From assembly GCF_047654785.1 (NCBI RefSeq), contig NZ_JASGKQ010000002.1:620001-684000 (forward strand): a DNA stretch of 64,000 nucleotides, in the 5' to 3' direction. The notes under the pieces are model-generated. The model was not told where the DNA came from and did no database searches. It saw only the letters and a program-made list of their open reading frames with translations. Of the stretch, positions 22,587 to 30,940 are shown one piece after another. Position numbers and translations under genes: made by a program. The stretch comes from Pelomonas sp047654785 (lineage in GTDB: Bacteria; Pseudomonadota; Gammaproteobacteria; Burkholderiales; Burkholderiaceae_C). The first letter of the stretch is position 1. Every line of letters begins with the position of its first letter.

Positions 22587-23387
22587 ATGAGCCCCTCATC
22601 CCAAGACCCCGCCGACGAGTCGGCCGACCTGGCCGACGTGGCTTTGCAGCCGGGGCCGAACGCCGACCCCGCCAGCGACATCGAGCGCTACATCGGCGCC
22701 GAGGTGCGTGCGCTGTACGAGGTGTTCAGCTACCGGCATGCGGCGGCGATCCTCGCCAATTCGTTCCCCGAGGAACTGCGGCAGATCGAGCGCGCCCTGC
22801 TCGACTTCAGGATCACCACGACGGATATCGGCATGCCGGGCGGCAATGAGTCCGACATGCCCAAGAAGTTCTCCCGCACGCTGCGCCCCGCTGGCTGGGT
22901 GGAGACGCGGGTGCAGGGCGATCTGCTGGTGCGCCTGGAGGAGTACGAGGAGCATTTCCAGGTCAACGGCAAAGCCACCAAGGTCAAGCGCGGCGAGCAG
23001 GCGCCGCGCGTGATCGAGAACTTCATCGACGGCCACAAGATCGACTACGTGAAGGGGCGCGTCGCCTTCGATCTGGAGTGGAACTCCAAGGATCAGACCT
23101 TCGACCGCGACCTGTACGCGCTGCGCACTTTCCATGAGTGCGGCCTGATCAGCGCGGGTGTGATGGTGACGCGCAGCGCCAGCCTCAACCCGGTGTTCCA
23201 GGCCGTTCCCCAGCTCAACAAGGACGGCAGCGTCGCCAAGGGCTCCGTGAGGGCAAAGTACGGCGCCAGCACCACGTGGATGGGCAAGCTGCTGTACCGG
23301 CTGAACGCCGGGCGGCATGGCGGCTGCCCGATCCTGGTGTTCGGCATCACGCCGAAGCTGATTACCGATTGGATGCCTCGACCATGA
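22587..23387 (+). CDS. BglII-family restriction endonuclease
   Basis: A 266-residue protein matching the BglII-type endonuclease family (PF09195). It has an N-terminal helical part (DIERYIGAEVRALYEVFSYRHAA), the strand-rich core with HKIDYVKGRVAFDLEWNSK, whose Asp and Glu fit the family's catalytic acidic residues, and RTFHECGLISAGVMVTR. The recognition site cannot be deduced. ATG 22587 was chosen because upstream codons belong to the preceding hairpin. It overlaps the methyltransferase gene by 4 bases (ATGA), and together they form a type II restriction-modification unit. Base composition is less GC-rich than its neighbours, as expected of an acquired unit. Confidence 0.85.
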   Translation: MSPSSQDPADESADLADVALQPGPNADPASDIERYIGAEVRALYEVFSYRHAAAILANSFPEELRQIERALLDFRITTTDIGMPGGNESDMPKKFSRTLRPAGWVETRVQGDLLVRLEEYEEHFQVNGKATKVKRGEQAPRVIENFIDGHKIDYVKGRVAFDLEWNSKDQTFDRDLYALRTFHECGLISAGVMVTRSASLNPVFQAVPQLNKDGSVAKGSVRAKYGASTTWMGKLLYRLNAGRHGGCPILVFGITPKLITDWMPRP

Positions 23388-24076
23388 ACGCACAACCCGC
23401 ACTGCCAGAGAACGCCGCAGCGAAGGATTTGCTCGACCGGCACGGCGGCAAGCGCTTCGCGACCATCCTGGCCGACCCCCCGTGGCAGTTCCAGAACCGC
23501 ACCGGCAAGGTTGCGCCCGAACACCGGCGGCTGTCCCGTTACGGCACGATGGAATTGGCCGAGATCATGGGGCTGCCTGTGAGTCAGCTCACGCAGGACA
23601 CGGCACATCTCTATCTCTGGGTGCCAAACGCGCTATTGCCCGAGGGGCTGCGCGTGCTCGAAGCCTGGGGTTTTCAGTACAAGAGCAATTTGGTCTGGCA
23701 CAAGGTGCGCAAGGACGGGGGCTCCGATGGGCGCGGTGTGGGGTTCTATTTCCGCAACGTCACCGAACTGGTGCTCTTTGGCGTCAAGGGCAAGAACGCG
23801 CGAACCCTGGCGCCGGGGCGCAGCCAGGTGAACCTGCTGGCGACGCAGAAACGGGAGCATTCGCGCAAGCCCGATGAGTTCTATCCCATCGTCGAGGCTT
23901 GCAGCCCGGGGCCGTTCTTGGAACTGTTCGCTCGCGGCGCCCGCCCGGGTTGGGATGTGTGGGGCAATCAGTCGGATGACTATTTCCCGGATTGGCCCAC
24001 CTACGCCAACCATTCAGGTGCTGAGGCACTGCGCGGTCAGGCGGTTCCCGATTTGTTCACCGCTTCGCCGGACTAG
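23384..24076 (+). CDS. MT-A70-family adenine methyltransferase of the BglII-type system
   Basis: A 230-residue N6-adenine methyltransferase. The catalytic motif DPPW (FATILADPPWQFQN) is followed by YGTMELAEI, LYLWVPNALL, YKSNLVWHKVRKDG, NVTELVLFGVKG and the SAM-binding segment FLELFARGARPGWDVWGNQ. In this context it protects host DNA against the adjacent endonuclease by methylating the same site. The ATG overlaps the endonuclease stop. No controller (C) protein gene is present, so the order endonuclease-first without a visible delay switch is notable. GC content is reduced like that of its partner. Confidence 0.9.
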   Translation: MNAQPALPENAAAKDLLDRHGGKRFATILADPPWQFQNRTGKVAPEHRRLSRYGTMELAEIMGLPVSQLTQDTAHLYLWVPNALLPEGLRVLEAWGFQYKSNLVWHKVRKDGGSDGRGVGFYFRNVTELVLFGVKGKNARTLAPGRSQVNLLATQKREHSRKPDEFYPIVEACSPGPFLELFARGARPGWDVWGNQSDDYFPDWPTYANHSGAEALRGQAVPDLFTASPD

Positions 24077-24156
24077 ACCTGCTGGCCATCTAGCGCGAAG
24101 CGCCCATCCACGACGCAGGAAGCCCGCGGCGCGTGGCCGCTGGCACGATGCGCGGC

Positions 24157-25068
24157 ATGGCTGATCCCGCCTCCTCCGCGCCGCGCCTCCCGTGGGCCGG
24201 CCTCGCGCTCGCCGCGCTGGGCGCCATCGGCTTCTCCGGCAAGGCCATCATCGTCAAGCTGGCCTACCGCTACGGCGTGGACGCGGTCACGCTGCTGATG
24301 TGGCGCATGCTGCTGGCGCTGCCCTGCTTCCTCGCCATGGCCTGGTGGGCCGGGCGCGGGCGGCCGGCGCTCACCCGGCGGGACGCGCGCGACATCGCGG
24401 TGCTGGGCTTCACCGGCTACTACCTCGCCAGCTACCTCGACTTCGCCGGCCTGGCCCACATCTCGGCCAGCCTGGAGCGGTTGATCCTCTACCTCAACCC
24501 GACGCTGGTGCTGCTGCTGTCGGTCGTGTTCTTCCACCACCGGCTGCGGGCGCGGCAGGCCGTGGCGCTGGCGATCAGCTATGCCGGCGTGGCGGCGGTG
24601 TTCGCGCACGAGCTGCGCTTCGACGGCGCGGGCACGGCGCTCGGCGCGGCGCTGGTGTTCGGCAGCGCGGTCAGCTATGCGGTCTACCTCGCGCTCAGCG
24701 GCAAGGTGGTGCAGCGCCTCGGCGCGCTGCGGCTGACGGGCCTGGCCAGCAGCGTGGCCTGCGTGCTGTGCATCGCGCAGTTCGCGCTGCTGCGCCCGCT
24801 GGCGGCGGCCCGGGTGCCGGAGCCGGTGCTGTGGCTGTCGCTGCTGAACGCCACTGCCTGCACGGTGGCGCCGGTGCTGATGGTGATGCTGGCGATCGCG
24901 CGCATCGGCGCGCCGCTGTCGGCCCAGGTCGGCATGGTGGGGCCGATGAGCACGCTGCTGATGGGCGCGGCGCTGCTCGGCGAGCCGATGAACGGCTGGA
25001 TCCTGGCCGGCACGGCGCTGGTGCTGGCCGGCGTGTTCCTGGTGGGGCGCGCGCCGGCGCCGCGCTGA
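24157..25068 (+). CDS. DMT/EamA-family transporter
   Basis: A ten-helix inner-membrane protein of about 303 residues with two EamA repeats. Visible segments are ALGAIGFSGKAIIVKLAYRYG, MLLALPCFLAMAWW, LILYLNPTLVLLLSVVFFHH, and, in the second repeat, APLSAQVGMVGPMSTLLMGAALLGEPM. Substrates of this branch are small metabolites, mostly exported; none can be named here. Several in-frame starts are possible (GTG 24133, ATG 24148, ATG 24157). The last leaves a short polar N-terminus before the first helix and is used, with no strong ribosome site for any. It follows the restriction unit and shows the high GC of the chromosome again. Confidence 0.82.
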   Translation: MADPASSAPRLPWAGLALAALGAIGFSGKAIIVKLAYRYGVDAVTLLMWRMLLALPCFLAMAWWAGRGRPALTRRDARDIAVLGFTGYYLASYLDFAGLAHISASLERLILYLNPTLVLLLSVVFFHHRLRARQAVALAISYAGVAAVFAHELRFDGAGTALGAALVFGSAVSYAVYLALSGKVVQRLGALRLTGLASSVACVLCIAQFALLRPLAAARVPEPVLWLSLLNATACTVAPVLMVMLAIARIGAPLSAQVGMVGPMSTLLMGAALLGEPMNGWILAGTALVLAGVFLVGRAPAPR

Positions 25069-25170
25069 CGCGGGTTGACCGCGGGGCGGCGGCCGTGTTC
25101 AAAATCGTCGAACATTGGCAACAAGGCCGGTGAACCGAAGCCGGCCGCCGCCGGTCCACACTGCGAACCC

Positions 25171-25710
25171 ATGACGCAACCCGCCGCCCGCTACACCCCC
25201 GTCGCCATCGCGTTGCACTGGCTGCTGGCGCTGGGCATCGTCGGCGCGTTCGGCGTCGGCCTGTACATGACCGGCCTGCCGTTCTCGCCGGCGCGGCTCA
25301 AGCTCTACAACTGGCACAAATGGGCCGGCGTGACCCTCCTGGCGCTGTCCGCGCTGCGGCTGCTGTGGCGCCTCACGCACCGGCCGCCGGCCGACCTGCC
25401 CATGCCCGCCTGGCAGGCCCGCGCCGCGCACGCCATGCACGGCCTGCTCTACCTGCTGTTCTTCGCCGTGCCGCTGGCCGGCTGGGCGTACAGCTCGGCC
25501 GCCGGCTTCCCCGTCGTGTGGTTCGGCGTGCTGCCGCTGCCCGACTTCGTGCCGCGCGACAAGGCGCTGGCCGAGAGCTTCAAGACGCTGCACATGGCCT
25601 TCGCCTACGGCCTGGCGCTGCTGGTGCTGGCCCATGTGGGCGCCGCGCTGAAGCACCATTTCATCGACCGCGACGGCCTGCTCGCCCGCATGGGGCTGGG
25701 CCGCGCCTGA
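25171..25710 (+). CDS. Cytochrome b561
   Basis: A four-helix inner-membrane di-heme cytochrome of 179 residues (CybB type). Heme-ligand histidines are visible in VAIALHWLLAL, LYNWHKWAG, AAHAMHGLLY and FKTLHMAFAYG. It shuttles electrons between quinol and periplasmic partners. It is the first gene of a three-gene run with two YceI-family genes, an arrangement common in proteobacteria, where b561 and YceI are thought to handle a bound isoprenoid or quinone in the periplasm. ATG 25171 gives the usual N-terminus; the gap to the next gene is 16 bases. Confidence 0.9.
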   Translation: MTQPAARYTPVAIALHWLLALGIVGAFGVGLYMTGLPFSPARLKLYNWHKWAGVTLLALSALRLLWRLTHRPPADLPMPAWQARAAHAMHGLLYLLFFAVPLAGWAYSSAAGFPVVWFGVLPLPDFVPRDKALAESFKTLHMAFAYGLALLVLAHVGAALKHHFIDRDGLLARMGLGRA

Positions 25711-25726
25711 CCCCCAAGGAATGCCC

Positions 25727-26260
25727 ATGAAACGCCTGCTCACCACCCTGCTGCTCGCCACCGGCGCGCTGGCCGCCCAGGCCGCCACGCTGCAGCCCGA
25801 GAAGAGCGACCTCGCCTTCACGTTCAAGCAGATGGGCGTGCCGGTGGACGGCAAGTTCCGCAAGTTCGACGCCCAGCTGGACTTCGATGCCAAGAAGCCC
25901 GAGGCCGGCCGGATCGCCTTCACGGTGGACCTGGGCAGCGTGTCGCTGGGCGACGCGAGCTTCGACGCCGAGGTCGCCAAGGCGCCCTGGTTCGACACCC
26001 GGCGCAACGGCAAGGCCACCTTCGTGTCCACCAGCATCAAGCCGGCCGGCGCCGGCCGCTACGACGTGGCCGGCAAGCTGACCCTGAAGGGCGCCACCCG
26101 CGACGTGGTGGTGCCCATCACGCTCAGCCAGGGCGTGGCCTCGGGCAGCGTGGCCATCAAGCGGCTGGACTTCAAGATCGGCGACGGCGACTGGGCCGAC
26201 ACCTCCATGGTCGCCAACGACGTGACCGTCCGATTCAAGCTGGCCTTCACCGGCCTGTAA
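25727..26260 (+). CDS. YceI-family periplasmic lipid-binding protein, first copy
   Basis: A 177-residue exported protein with signal peptide MKRLLTTLLLATGALAAQAA and an eight-stranded lipocalin-like YceI barrel. Family features include SDLAFTFKQMGVPVDGKF at the start, IAFTVDLGSVSLG, APWFDTRRNGKATFVS and KLTLKGATRDVVVPI. YceI proteins bind long polyisoprenoid chains. ATG 25727 follows AAGGA by six bases and is preferred over ATG 25721. It lies between cytochrome b561 and a second YceI gene that is clearly diverged from it. Confidence 0.92.
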   Translation: MKRLLTTLLLATGALAAQAATLQPEKSDLAFTFKQMGVPVDGKFRKFDAQLDFDAKKPEAGRIAFTVDLGSVSLGDASFDAEVAKAPWFDTRRNGKATFVSTSIKPAGAGRYDVAGKLTLKGATRDVVVPITLSQGVASGSVAIKRLDFKIGDGDWADTSMVANDVTVRFKLAFTGL

Positions 26261-26297
26261 GCTGTTCCCTTCCCCCCAACTCCCGGAGACCCCGACG

Positions 26298-26867
26298 ATG
26301 AACCAAGCCCTGCTGCTCACCGCCCTGCTGGCCGCCGCCGCCGGCGCCGCCCAGGCCCAGAGCGCCACCTACGCCATCGAGCCGACCCACACCCAGGTCT
26401 ATTTCGAGGCCAAGCACTTCGGCACCAGCACCAACCGCGGCCGCTGGGACAAGAAGGAAGGCACCGTCACGCTGGACAAGGCCGCCAAGACCGGCAAGGT
26501 CGAGCTGACGCTGGACATGGCCTCCATCTCCACCGGCATCGGCCCGTTCGACGGCCACCTGAAGGGCAACGACTTCTTCGCCGCCGAGCAGTTCCCGACG
26601 GCCAAGTTCGTCGGCGACAAGTTCACCTTCGACGGCGACAAGGTCACCAGCGTCAGCGGCATGCTGACCCTGCGCGACAGGACCAACCCCGTCACGCTGA
26701 CGGCCACCAGCTTCAACTGCTACGAGAACCCGCGCCTGAAGCGCGAGATCTGCGGCGGCGACTTCGAGGCCACCCTCCAGCGCAGCCAATGGGGCATGAC
26801 CTACGGCCTGCCCGGCATCCCCGACACCGTGCGCCTGCTGATCCAGGTCGAGGCCGTCAAGCAGTAA
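26298..26867 (+). CDS. YceI-family periplasmic lipid-binding protein, second copy
   Basis: A 189-residue exported protein with signal peptide MNQALLLTALLAAAAGAAQAQ and the YceI barrel. It is closer to classical YceI than its neighbour: YAIEPTHTQVYFEAKHFGTS, VELTLDMASISTG, FFAAEQFPTAKFVGDKF, SGMLTLRDRTNPVTL. A short loop with Cys residues (FNCYENPRLKREICGG) could form a disulfide. ATG 26298 follows GGAG. It is the last gene of the b561-YceI-YceI operon; a strong hairpin follows. Confidence 0.93.
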   Translation: MNQALLLTALLAAAAGAAQAQSATYAIEPTHTQVYFEAKHFGTSTNRGRWDKKEGTVTLDKAAKTGKVELTLDMASISTGIGPFDGHLKGNDFFAAEQFPTAKFVGDKFTFDGDKVTSVSGMLTLRDRTNPVTLTATSFNCYENPRLKREICGGDFEATLQRSQWGMTYGLPGIPDTVRLLIQVEAVKQ

Positions 26868-26888
26868 GGCGGCCGCGCCGCTGCCTCC

Positions 26889-26918
26889 CGAGGCCCGCTC
26901 CGGCGGGCCTCGCCGTTT
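26889..26918 (+). terminator. Terminator after the YceI operon
   Basis: A perfect 10-base stem (CGAGGCCCGC and GCGGGCCTCG) with loop TCCG at 26889-26912, followed by CCGTTT. It lies 21 bases after the stop of the second YceI gene. The rest of the gap to 27060 shows no further gene or clear signal. Confidence 0.7.
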
Positions 26919-27060
26919 CCGGCTCTCCGGCTGGCTCTCCGGGCTTCCCGCCCTGTCGCGCGCCGCTGCAGTTCATCCTCTGCCGCAGCCGGTGCGTCGC
27001 CTCGGCGGCACGGCGCGCCGCGGGCCTGCGTACAGTGGCTGCCAACGACGATCCGCCGCC

Positions 27061-28488
27061 ATGACGACCTCCTTCACCCCCAGCCCCCAGCAGCAGCGCT
27101 GGATCGAGCGCGGGCAGCGGATTTCCGCCGCGGCGGTGCGCCATTTCCATGCCTACGCGGGCTGGCTGGTCAGCATCAGCTGGAAGCGCTTCGCGCTGCT
27201 GGCGCTGGCGCTGCTGGTCGGCGTGCAGGTGCTGCAGCAGGTGCCGCCGTTCACCTGGCGCATCAACGAGGTCGTCCAGGAGCCCGACCACGCCGCCGCG
27301 CACCGCCGCGCCCGGCTGAAGGCCGAGGCCGAGAAGGCCGTCGAGCGGGCGCGCCGGGCCGTCGAGGACGCCGGCAGGAAGTACGAGATCAAGGTGGACG
27401 AGCGCGGCGTGCGCATCCAGCCCACCGGCGCGGCCTCCGCCGCCAGCGCGCCGGCCACCGAGGCCAGTGCGGCCGCGCCGGACGCCGGGAACGCCAGCGC
27501 GCCGGCCATCGCGATCGACTTTCCCAAGAGCGCCCGCCCCGAAGACCTCCGCGCCGCCGTCGAGCAGGCCCGGGCGCAGCTCGGCCAGCTCAGGCAGCAG
27601 AACGAGGCGGTCAAGGAGGCGCAGCAGGCCGCCGCCGACGCCCAGCAGGCGCTGCAGGACGCGGTCGAGGAAGCCGCCGCCGCCGGGGGCGGCCGCCGCG
27701 TCACCGTGGAGCGGCTGGGCGATTCGCTGCAGGACCTGGCCCTGCTGTGGGTGCTCGCGTCGGCGGTCATCAAGGCCGTGTACAAGGGCCGCATGCAGGC
27801 CGAGGTGAAGGCCGCGCAGGCCGCCGAGACGGCCGAGGCCGAGAGCCTGAAGCGCCAGGTCGTCGAGGCGCGCATGGCGGCGATGCAGGCGCAGGTGGAG
27901 CCGCATTTCCTGTTCAACACGCTGGCCAGCATCGACCACCTGATCGAGACCGACCCGCCGCGCGCCAGCCAGATGCAGAAGAACCTGATCGCGCTGCTGC
28001 GGGCCTCCATGCCGACGATGCGCGAGGCCAACGCCAGCGGCGGCGCGCGCGACCTGGGCCGTGAGCTGGCCGTCATCCGCCCCTACCTGGAGATCCTGAA
28101 GGTGCGCATGGAGGAACGGCTGCAGACCGAGATCGACGTGTCCGAGGGCCTGCTGTCCGCCGAGTTCCCGCCCATGATGATCCAGGGCCTGGTGGAGAAC
28201 GCCATCAAGCACGGCCTGGAGCCCAAGGCCGAGGGCGGCCTGCTCCGGGTCAAGGCCGAGATCGTGCACGGCAAGCTGGCCGTCTCGGTGGCCGACACCG
28301 GCCTGGGCTTCGGCCGCGCCGCCACCAGCGGCACCGGCGTGGGCCTGGCCAACATCCGCGAGCGGCTGCAGCTGCTGTACGGCAGCCGCGCCGCCGTCAC
28401 CGTGACCGAAAACCCGCCCGGCGGCACGGTCGTCACGATCACCGTCCCCTACCGCAGCCGCAACGACCACGAAGGAGCCCCGGCATGA
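27061..28488 (+). CDS. LytS/AlgZ-type sensor histidine kinase with a periplasmic coiled coil
   Basis: A 475-residue sensor kinase. The first membrane helix (SWKRFALLALALLVGVQVLQ) is followed by about 150 residues rich in Ala, Glu, Gln and Arg that should form a long coiled coil (two heptad-rich stretches around AEAEKAVERARRAVEDAG and QARAQLGQLRQQNEAVKEA), then a second helix (LQDLALLWVLASAVIKAVY). The cytoplasmic part has the His_kinase block QVEPHFLFNTLASI with phospho-acceptor His282, and the ATP-binding N box GLVENAIKHGL (Asn380). It pairs with the LytTR regulator two genes downstream. The long coiled coil is not the usual 5TM sensor of this family and suggests a surface or envelope signal. 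Confidence 0.9.
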   Translation: MTTSFTPSPQQQRWIERGQRISAAAVRHFHAYAGWLVSISWKRFALLALALLVGVQVLQQVPPFTWRINEVVQEPDHAAAHRRARLKAEAEKAVERARRAVEDAGRKYEIKVDERGVRIQPTGAASAASAPATEASAAAPDAGNASAPAIAIDFPKSARPEDLRAAVEQARAQLGQLRQQNEAVKEAQQAAADAQQALQDAVEEAAAAGGGRRVTVERLGDSLQDLALLWVLASAVIKAVYKGRMQAEVKAAQAAETAEAESLKRQVVEARMAAMQAQVEPHFLFNTLASIDHLIETDPPRASQMQKNLIALLRASMPTMREANASGGARDLGRELAVIRPYLEILKVRMEERLQTEIDVSEGLLSAEFPPMMIQGLVENAIKHGLEPKAEGGLLRVKAEIVHGKLAVSVADTGLGFGRAATSGTGVGLANIRERLQLLYGSRAAVTVTENPPGGTVVTITVPYRSRNDHEGAPA

Positions 28489-28883
28489 AGACCCTGTTCA
28501 AGATCCTGTTCATCGGCACCGCGCTGATGGCGCTGGCGGCCCTGCTGGGCGGCTGGGCGCTGCTGAGCCACCACGGCCCGGACCTGCACATCACGCTGGA
28601 CGACGGCGAGTTCTTCTTCGGCGGCAGCGACCTGGGCGACTGGCTGGGCGCCGGCATCGGCCTGCTGGTGGCCGGCGCCGTCTGCGCGCTCGTCGTGCCG
28701 CTGGTGCTGCTGCTGGGCGTGGCGCTGCCGCTGCTCATCGTCGGCGGCGTGGTGGCCGCGGTGCTCGCCGCGCTGCTGGGCGCGGGCGCCGTGCTGGGCT
28801 CGCCGCTGATCCTGCTGGGCCTGCTGCTGTTCGTCGTGCTGCGCAACCGCCGCCGCGCGCCCAGCCGCGCCGGGGCCGCCTGA
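28485..28883 (+). CDS. Small membrane protein between kinase and regulator genes
   Basis: A 132-residue protein with an N-terminal helix (FKILFIGTALMALAALLGGWALL), a short acidic/aromatic loop (ITLDDGEFFFGGSD), then two to three closely packed hydrophobic helices (GIGLLVAGAVCALVVPLVLLLGV and on), ending in a basic tail. No family is recognised. The ATG overlaps the kinase stop by 4 bases behind GAAGGAG, so translation is coupled. Its placement between the sensor and response-regulator genes suggests an accessory partner of the kinase, for instance an inhibitor or signal adapter; that is inference from context. Confidence 0.75.
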   Translation: MKTLFKILFIGTALMALAALLGGWALLSHHGPDLHITLDDGEFFFGGSDLGDWLGAGIGLLVAGAVCALVVPLVLLLGVALPLLIVGGVVAAVLAALLGAGAVLGSPLILLGLLLFVVLRNRRRAPSRAGAA

Positions 28884-28902
28884 GCCGGTAGCATCGCCGG
28901 CC

Positions 28903-29718
28903 ATGAGCACCCCACCCATCCGCGCCGTGCTGGCCGACGACGAACGGCTGATGCGCGAGCAGCTGCGCAGCCGGCTGGCCGAGGTCTGGCCCGAACTGGA
29001 CATCGTGGCCGAGGCCAGGAACGGCCTGGAGGCCGTGGAACTGACGCAGGCCCACCGGCCCGACCTCGTGTTCCTGGACATCCGCATGCCCGGCCTGACC
29101 GGCGTGGACGCCGCGCGCCAGATCGCCCAGCTGCCGCAGGACGACGACTGGCTGGTGCCCGAGATCGTCTTCATCACCGCCTACGACCAGTACGCGGTCG
29201 AGGCCTTCGAGCAGGGCGTGGCCGACTACGTGCTCAAGCCCGCCGAGCGGGAGCGCCTGCAGCTGACGGTGGCGCGCATCAAGAAGCGGCTCGCGCAGCG
29301 CACCGGCGCCGAGGCGGTGGACACCTCGTCGGCCCCGCTGCAGCAGCTGCTGCACAAGCTGGCGTCGCAGATGAACCCGGCGGCCAAGCCGAACTACCTG
29401 CAGTGGATCCAGGCCTCGGTGGGCCAGGCCATCCAGATGATCCCGGTGGAGGACGTGCTGTTCTTCATCAGCGACGAGAAATACACCCGCGTGCAGACCG
29501 CCAAGGTGGAGGCGCTGATCCGCAAGCCCATCAAGGAGCTGGTGGACGAGCTGGACCCGCAGCTGTTCTGGCAGATCCACCGCTCCACGCTGGTCAACGC
29601 GCGCGCGATCGACGGCATCACGCGCGACTTCCGCGGCCGCCAGCTCGTCGGCGTCAGGGGCCTGGCCGAGAAGCTCGAAGTCAGCCGCAGCTACACCCAC
29701 CTGTTCAAGGGCATGTAG
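28903..29718 (+). CDS. LytTR-family response regulator
   Basis: A 271-residue regulator. The receiver domain has the acidic pair in VLADDERL, phospho-acceptor Asp59 (LVFLDIRMPG), the Thr switch (VFITAYDQ) and Lys (YVLKPAE). A linker leads to a LytTR DNA-binding domain (VEDVLFFISDEKYTRVQT, FWQIHRSTLVNARAIDGI, KLEVSRSYTHLFKG). It should be phosphorylated by the kinase at 27061-28488. LytTR proteins bind paired direct repeats in promoters. The following transporter gene starts six bases after its stop, so it is likely part of the operon and may be linked to the signal. Confidence 0.93.
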   Translation: MSTPPIRAVLADDERLMREQLRSRLAEVWPELDIVAEARNGLEAVELTQAHRPDLVFLDIRMPGLTGVDAARQIAQLPQDDDWLVPEIVFITAYDQYAVEAFEQGVADYVLKPAERERLQLTVARIKKRLAQRTGAEAVDTSSAPLQQLLHKLASQMNPAAKPNYLQWIQASVGQAIQMIPVEDVLFFISDEKYTRVQTAKVEALIRKPIKELVDELDPQLFWQIHRSTLVNARAIDGITRDFRGRQLVGVRGLAEKLEVSRSYTHLFKGM

Positions 29719-29723
29719 CCGCC

Positions 29724-30743
29724 ATGACGCGACCCACCTGGCTGCGCTGGCTGCCCGATACCTTCACGCTGCTGCTGCTTGCCGCCGTCGGGCTGGCGAT
29801 GCTGCTGCCGGTGCATGGCCGGGGCGTGCCGGTGCTGGACGGGCTGACGCACGCGGCCGTGGCGCTGCTGTTCTTCCTGCAGGGCAGCAAGCTGTCGCGC
29901 CGCGCGGTGTGGGAGGGGCTGCTGCACTGGCGGCTGCATGCGCTGGTGTTCGGCTCGACCTTCCTGCTGTTCCCGCTGCTGGGCCTGGCGCTACGGCCCT
30001 GGCTGGAGCCGCTGGTCGGGCCGACGCTCTACCTGGGCGTGCTGTTCATCTGCGCGCTGCCGTCCACCGTGCAGTCGTCCATCGCCTTCACGTCGCTGGC
30101 GCGCGGCAACGTGGCGGCGGCGATGTGCAGCGCGTCCGCGTCCAACATCCTCGGCATGGCGGTCACGCCGCTGCTGATGGCCGCGATGGCGAAGTGGGTG
30201 GGCGCCACCGCCGGCGCGGGCGGCATGCAGCTGTCCTGGCACACCTTCGAGGGCATCGTCACCACGCTGCTGCTGCCCTTCGCCGCCGGCCAGGCGCTGC
30301 AGCGCTGGACCGGGCCGTGGGTGGCCGCGCACAAGGCCTGGGTGCGCGCCAGCGACCAGGGCACCATCCTGCTCGTCGTCTACGCCGCGTTCAGCGCCGC
30401 CACGGTGCAGGGCCTGTACCGCCACCTGCCGCCGGCCACGCTGCTGGCGCTGCTCTTCATCTGCGCGCTGCTGCTGGCCCTCGTCATGCCGCTGCTGACG
30501 GTGCTGAGCCGGCGCCTGGGCTTCCCGCGCGAGGACGAGATCGCCACCGTCTTCTGCGGCTCCAAGAAGACGCTGGCCAGCGGCGTGCCGATGGCGCAGA
30601 TCCTGTTCGCCGGCCAGGCCGTGGGCCTGCTGGTGCTGCCGCTGATGGTGTTCCACCAGCTGCAGCTGATGGTGTGCGCGCCGCTGGCGCGGCGCTATGC
30701 GCGCGGGCCGCAGGGCCGGGGCCAAGGCGTGACCGCCGAGTAG
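29724..30743 (+). CDS. Bile acid:sodium symporter-family transporter (YfeH-like)
   Basis: A 339-residue inner-membrane protein with about ten helices from the BASS/SBF-like family (PF13593). Typical segments are TFTLLLLAAVGLAMLLPV, AVALLFFLQGSKLSRRAV, FICALPSTVQSSIAFTSLA, SASASNILGMAVTPLLM and FCGSKKTLASGVPMAQILF. The last two are the discontinuous helices that hold the sodium sites. The substrate could be an organic anion or acid; E. coli YfeH is not characterised. It lies in the two-component operon, suggesting that the substrate, or its effect on the envelope, is what the sensor follows. It is followed by the repeat block. Confidence 0.88.
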   Translation: MTRPTWLRWLPDTFTLLLLAAVGLAMLLPVHGRGVPVLDGLTHAAVALLFFLQGSKLSRRAVWEGLLHWRLHALVFGSTFLLFPLLGLALRPWLEPLVGPTLYLGVLFICALPSTVQSSIAFTSLARGNVAAAMCSASASNILGMAVTPLLMAAMAKWVGATAGAGGMQLSWHTFEGIVTTLLLPFAAGQALQRWTGPWVAAHKAWVRASDQGTILLVVYAAFSAATVQGLYRHLPPATLLALLFICALLLALVMPLLTVLSRRLGFPREDEIATVFCGSKKTLASGVPMAQILFAGQAVGLLVLPLMVFHQLQLMVCAPLARRYARGPQGRGQGVTAE

Positions 30744-30765
30744 CCGCAGCGGTTCGTGGCGGGCC

Positions 30766-30883
30766 GAGCCCAGCGAGGGGTGTCTCACCCCGCGCACGGG
30801 CCGAGCGCCGGGCCGCCCCAAGCCGGCCCGTGGGCGATGTGCGAGCGGGGCAGGCCCCGCGAGCATCGCCGTCCCCTCGGGGG
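30766..30883 (+). repeat. Intergenic palindromic repeat, copy 2 of 3
   Basis: About 118 bases that recur 197 bases further on with few changes. It begins AGCCCAGCGAGGGGTGTCTCAC, includes GGGCCGAGCGCCGGGCCGCC, CCAAGCCGGCCCGTGGGCGA, and the hairpin GCGGGGCAGGCCCCGC flanked by GATGTGCGA and GAGCATCGCC, and ends GTCCCCTCGGGGG. The 387 bases from 30744 to 31130 contain no gene and consist almost wholly of this repeat material, with a separate hairpin (GGTGAGCCCAGTGGGCTCGCC) at 30898-30918. Confidence 0.8.
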
Positions 30884-30940
30884 CTGAGGCCGGACACGGT
30901 GAGCCCAGTGGGCTCGCCGTGCCTGCCGAAGGGCAGCGGG

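Noticed and set aside
24077..24156. Possible attachment site or direct repeats flanking the restriction unit
   Set aside because: I compared the stretches on both sides of the unit and found no convincing direct repeat, tRNA gene or integrase.
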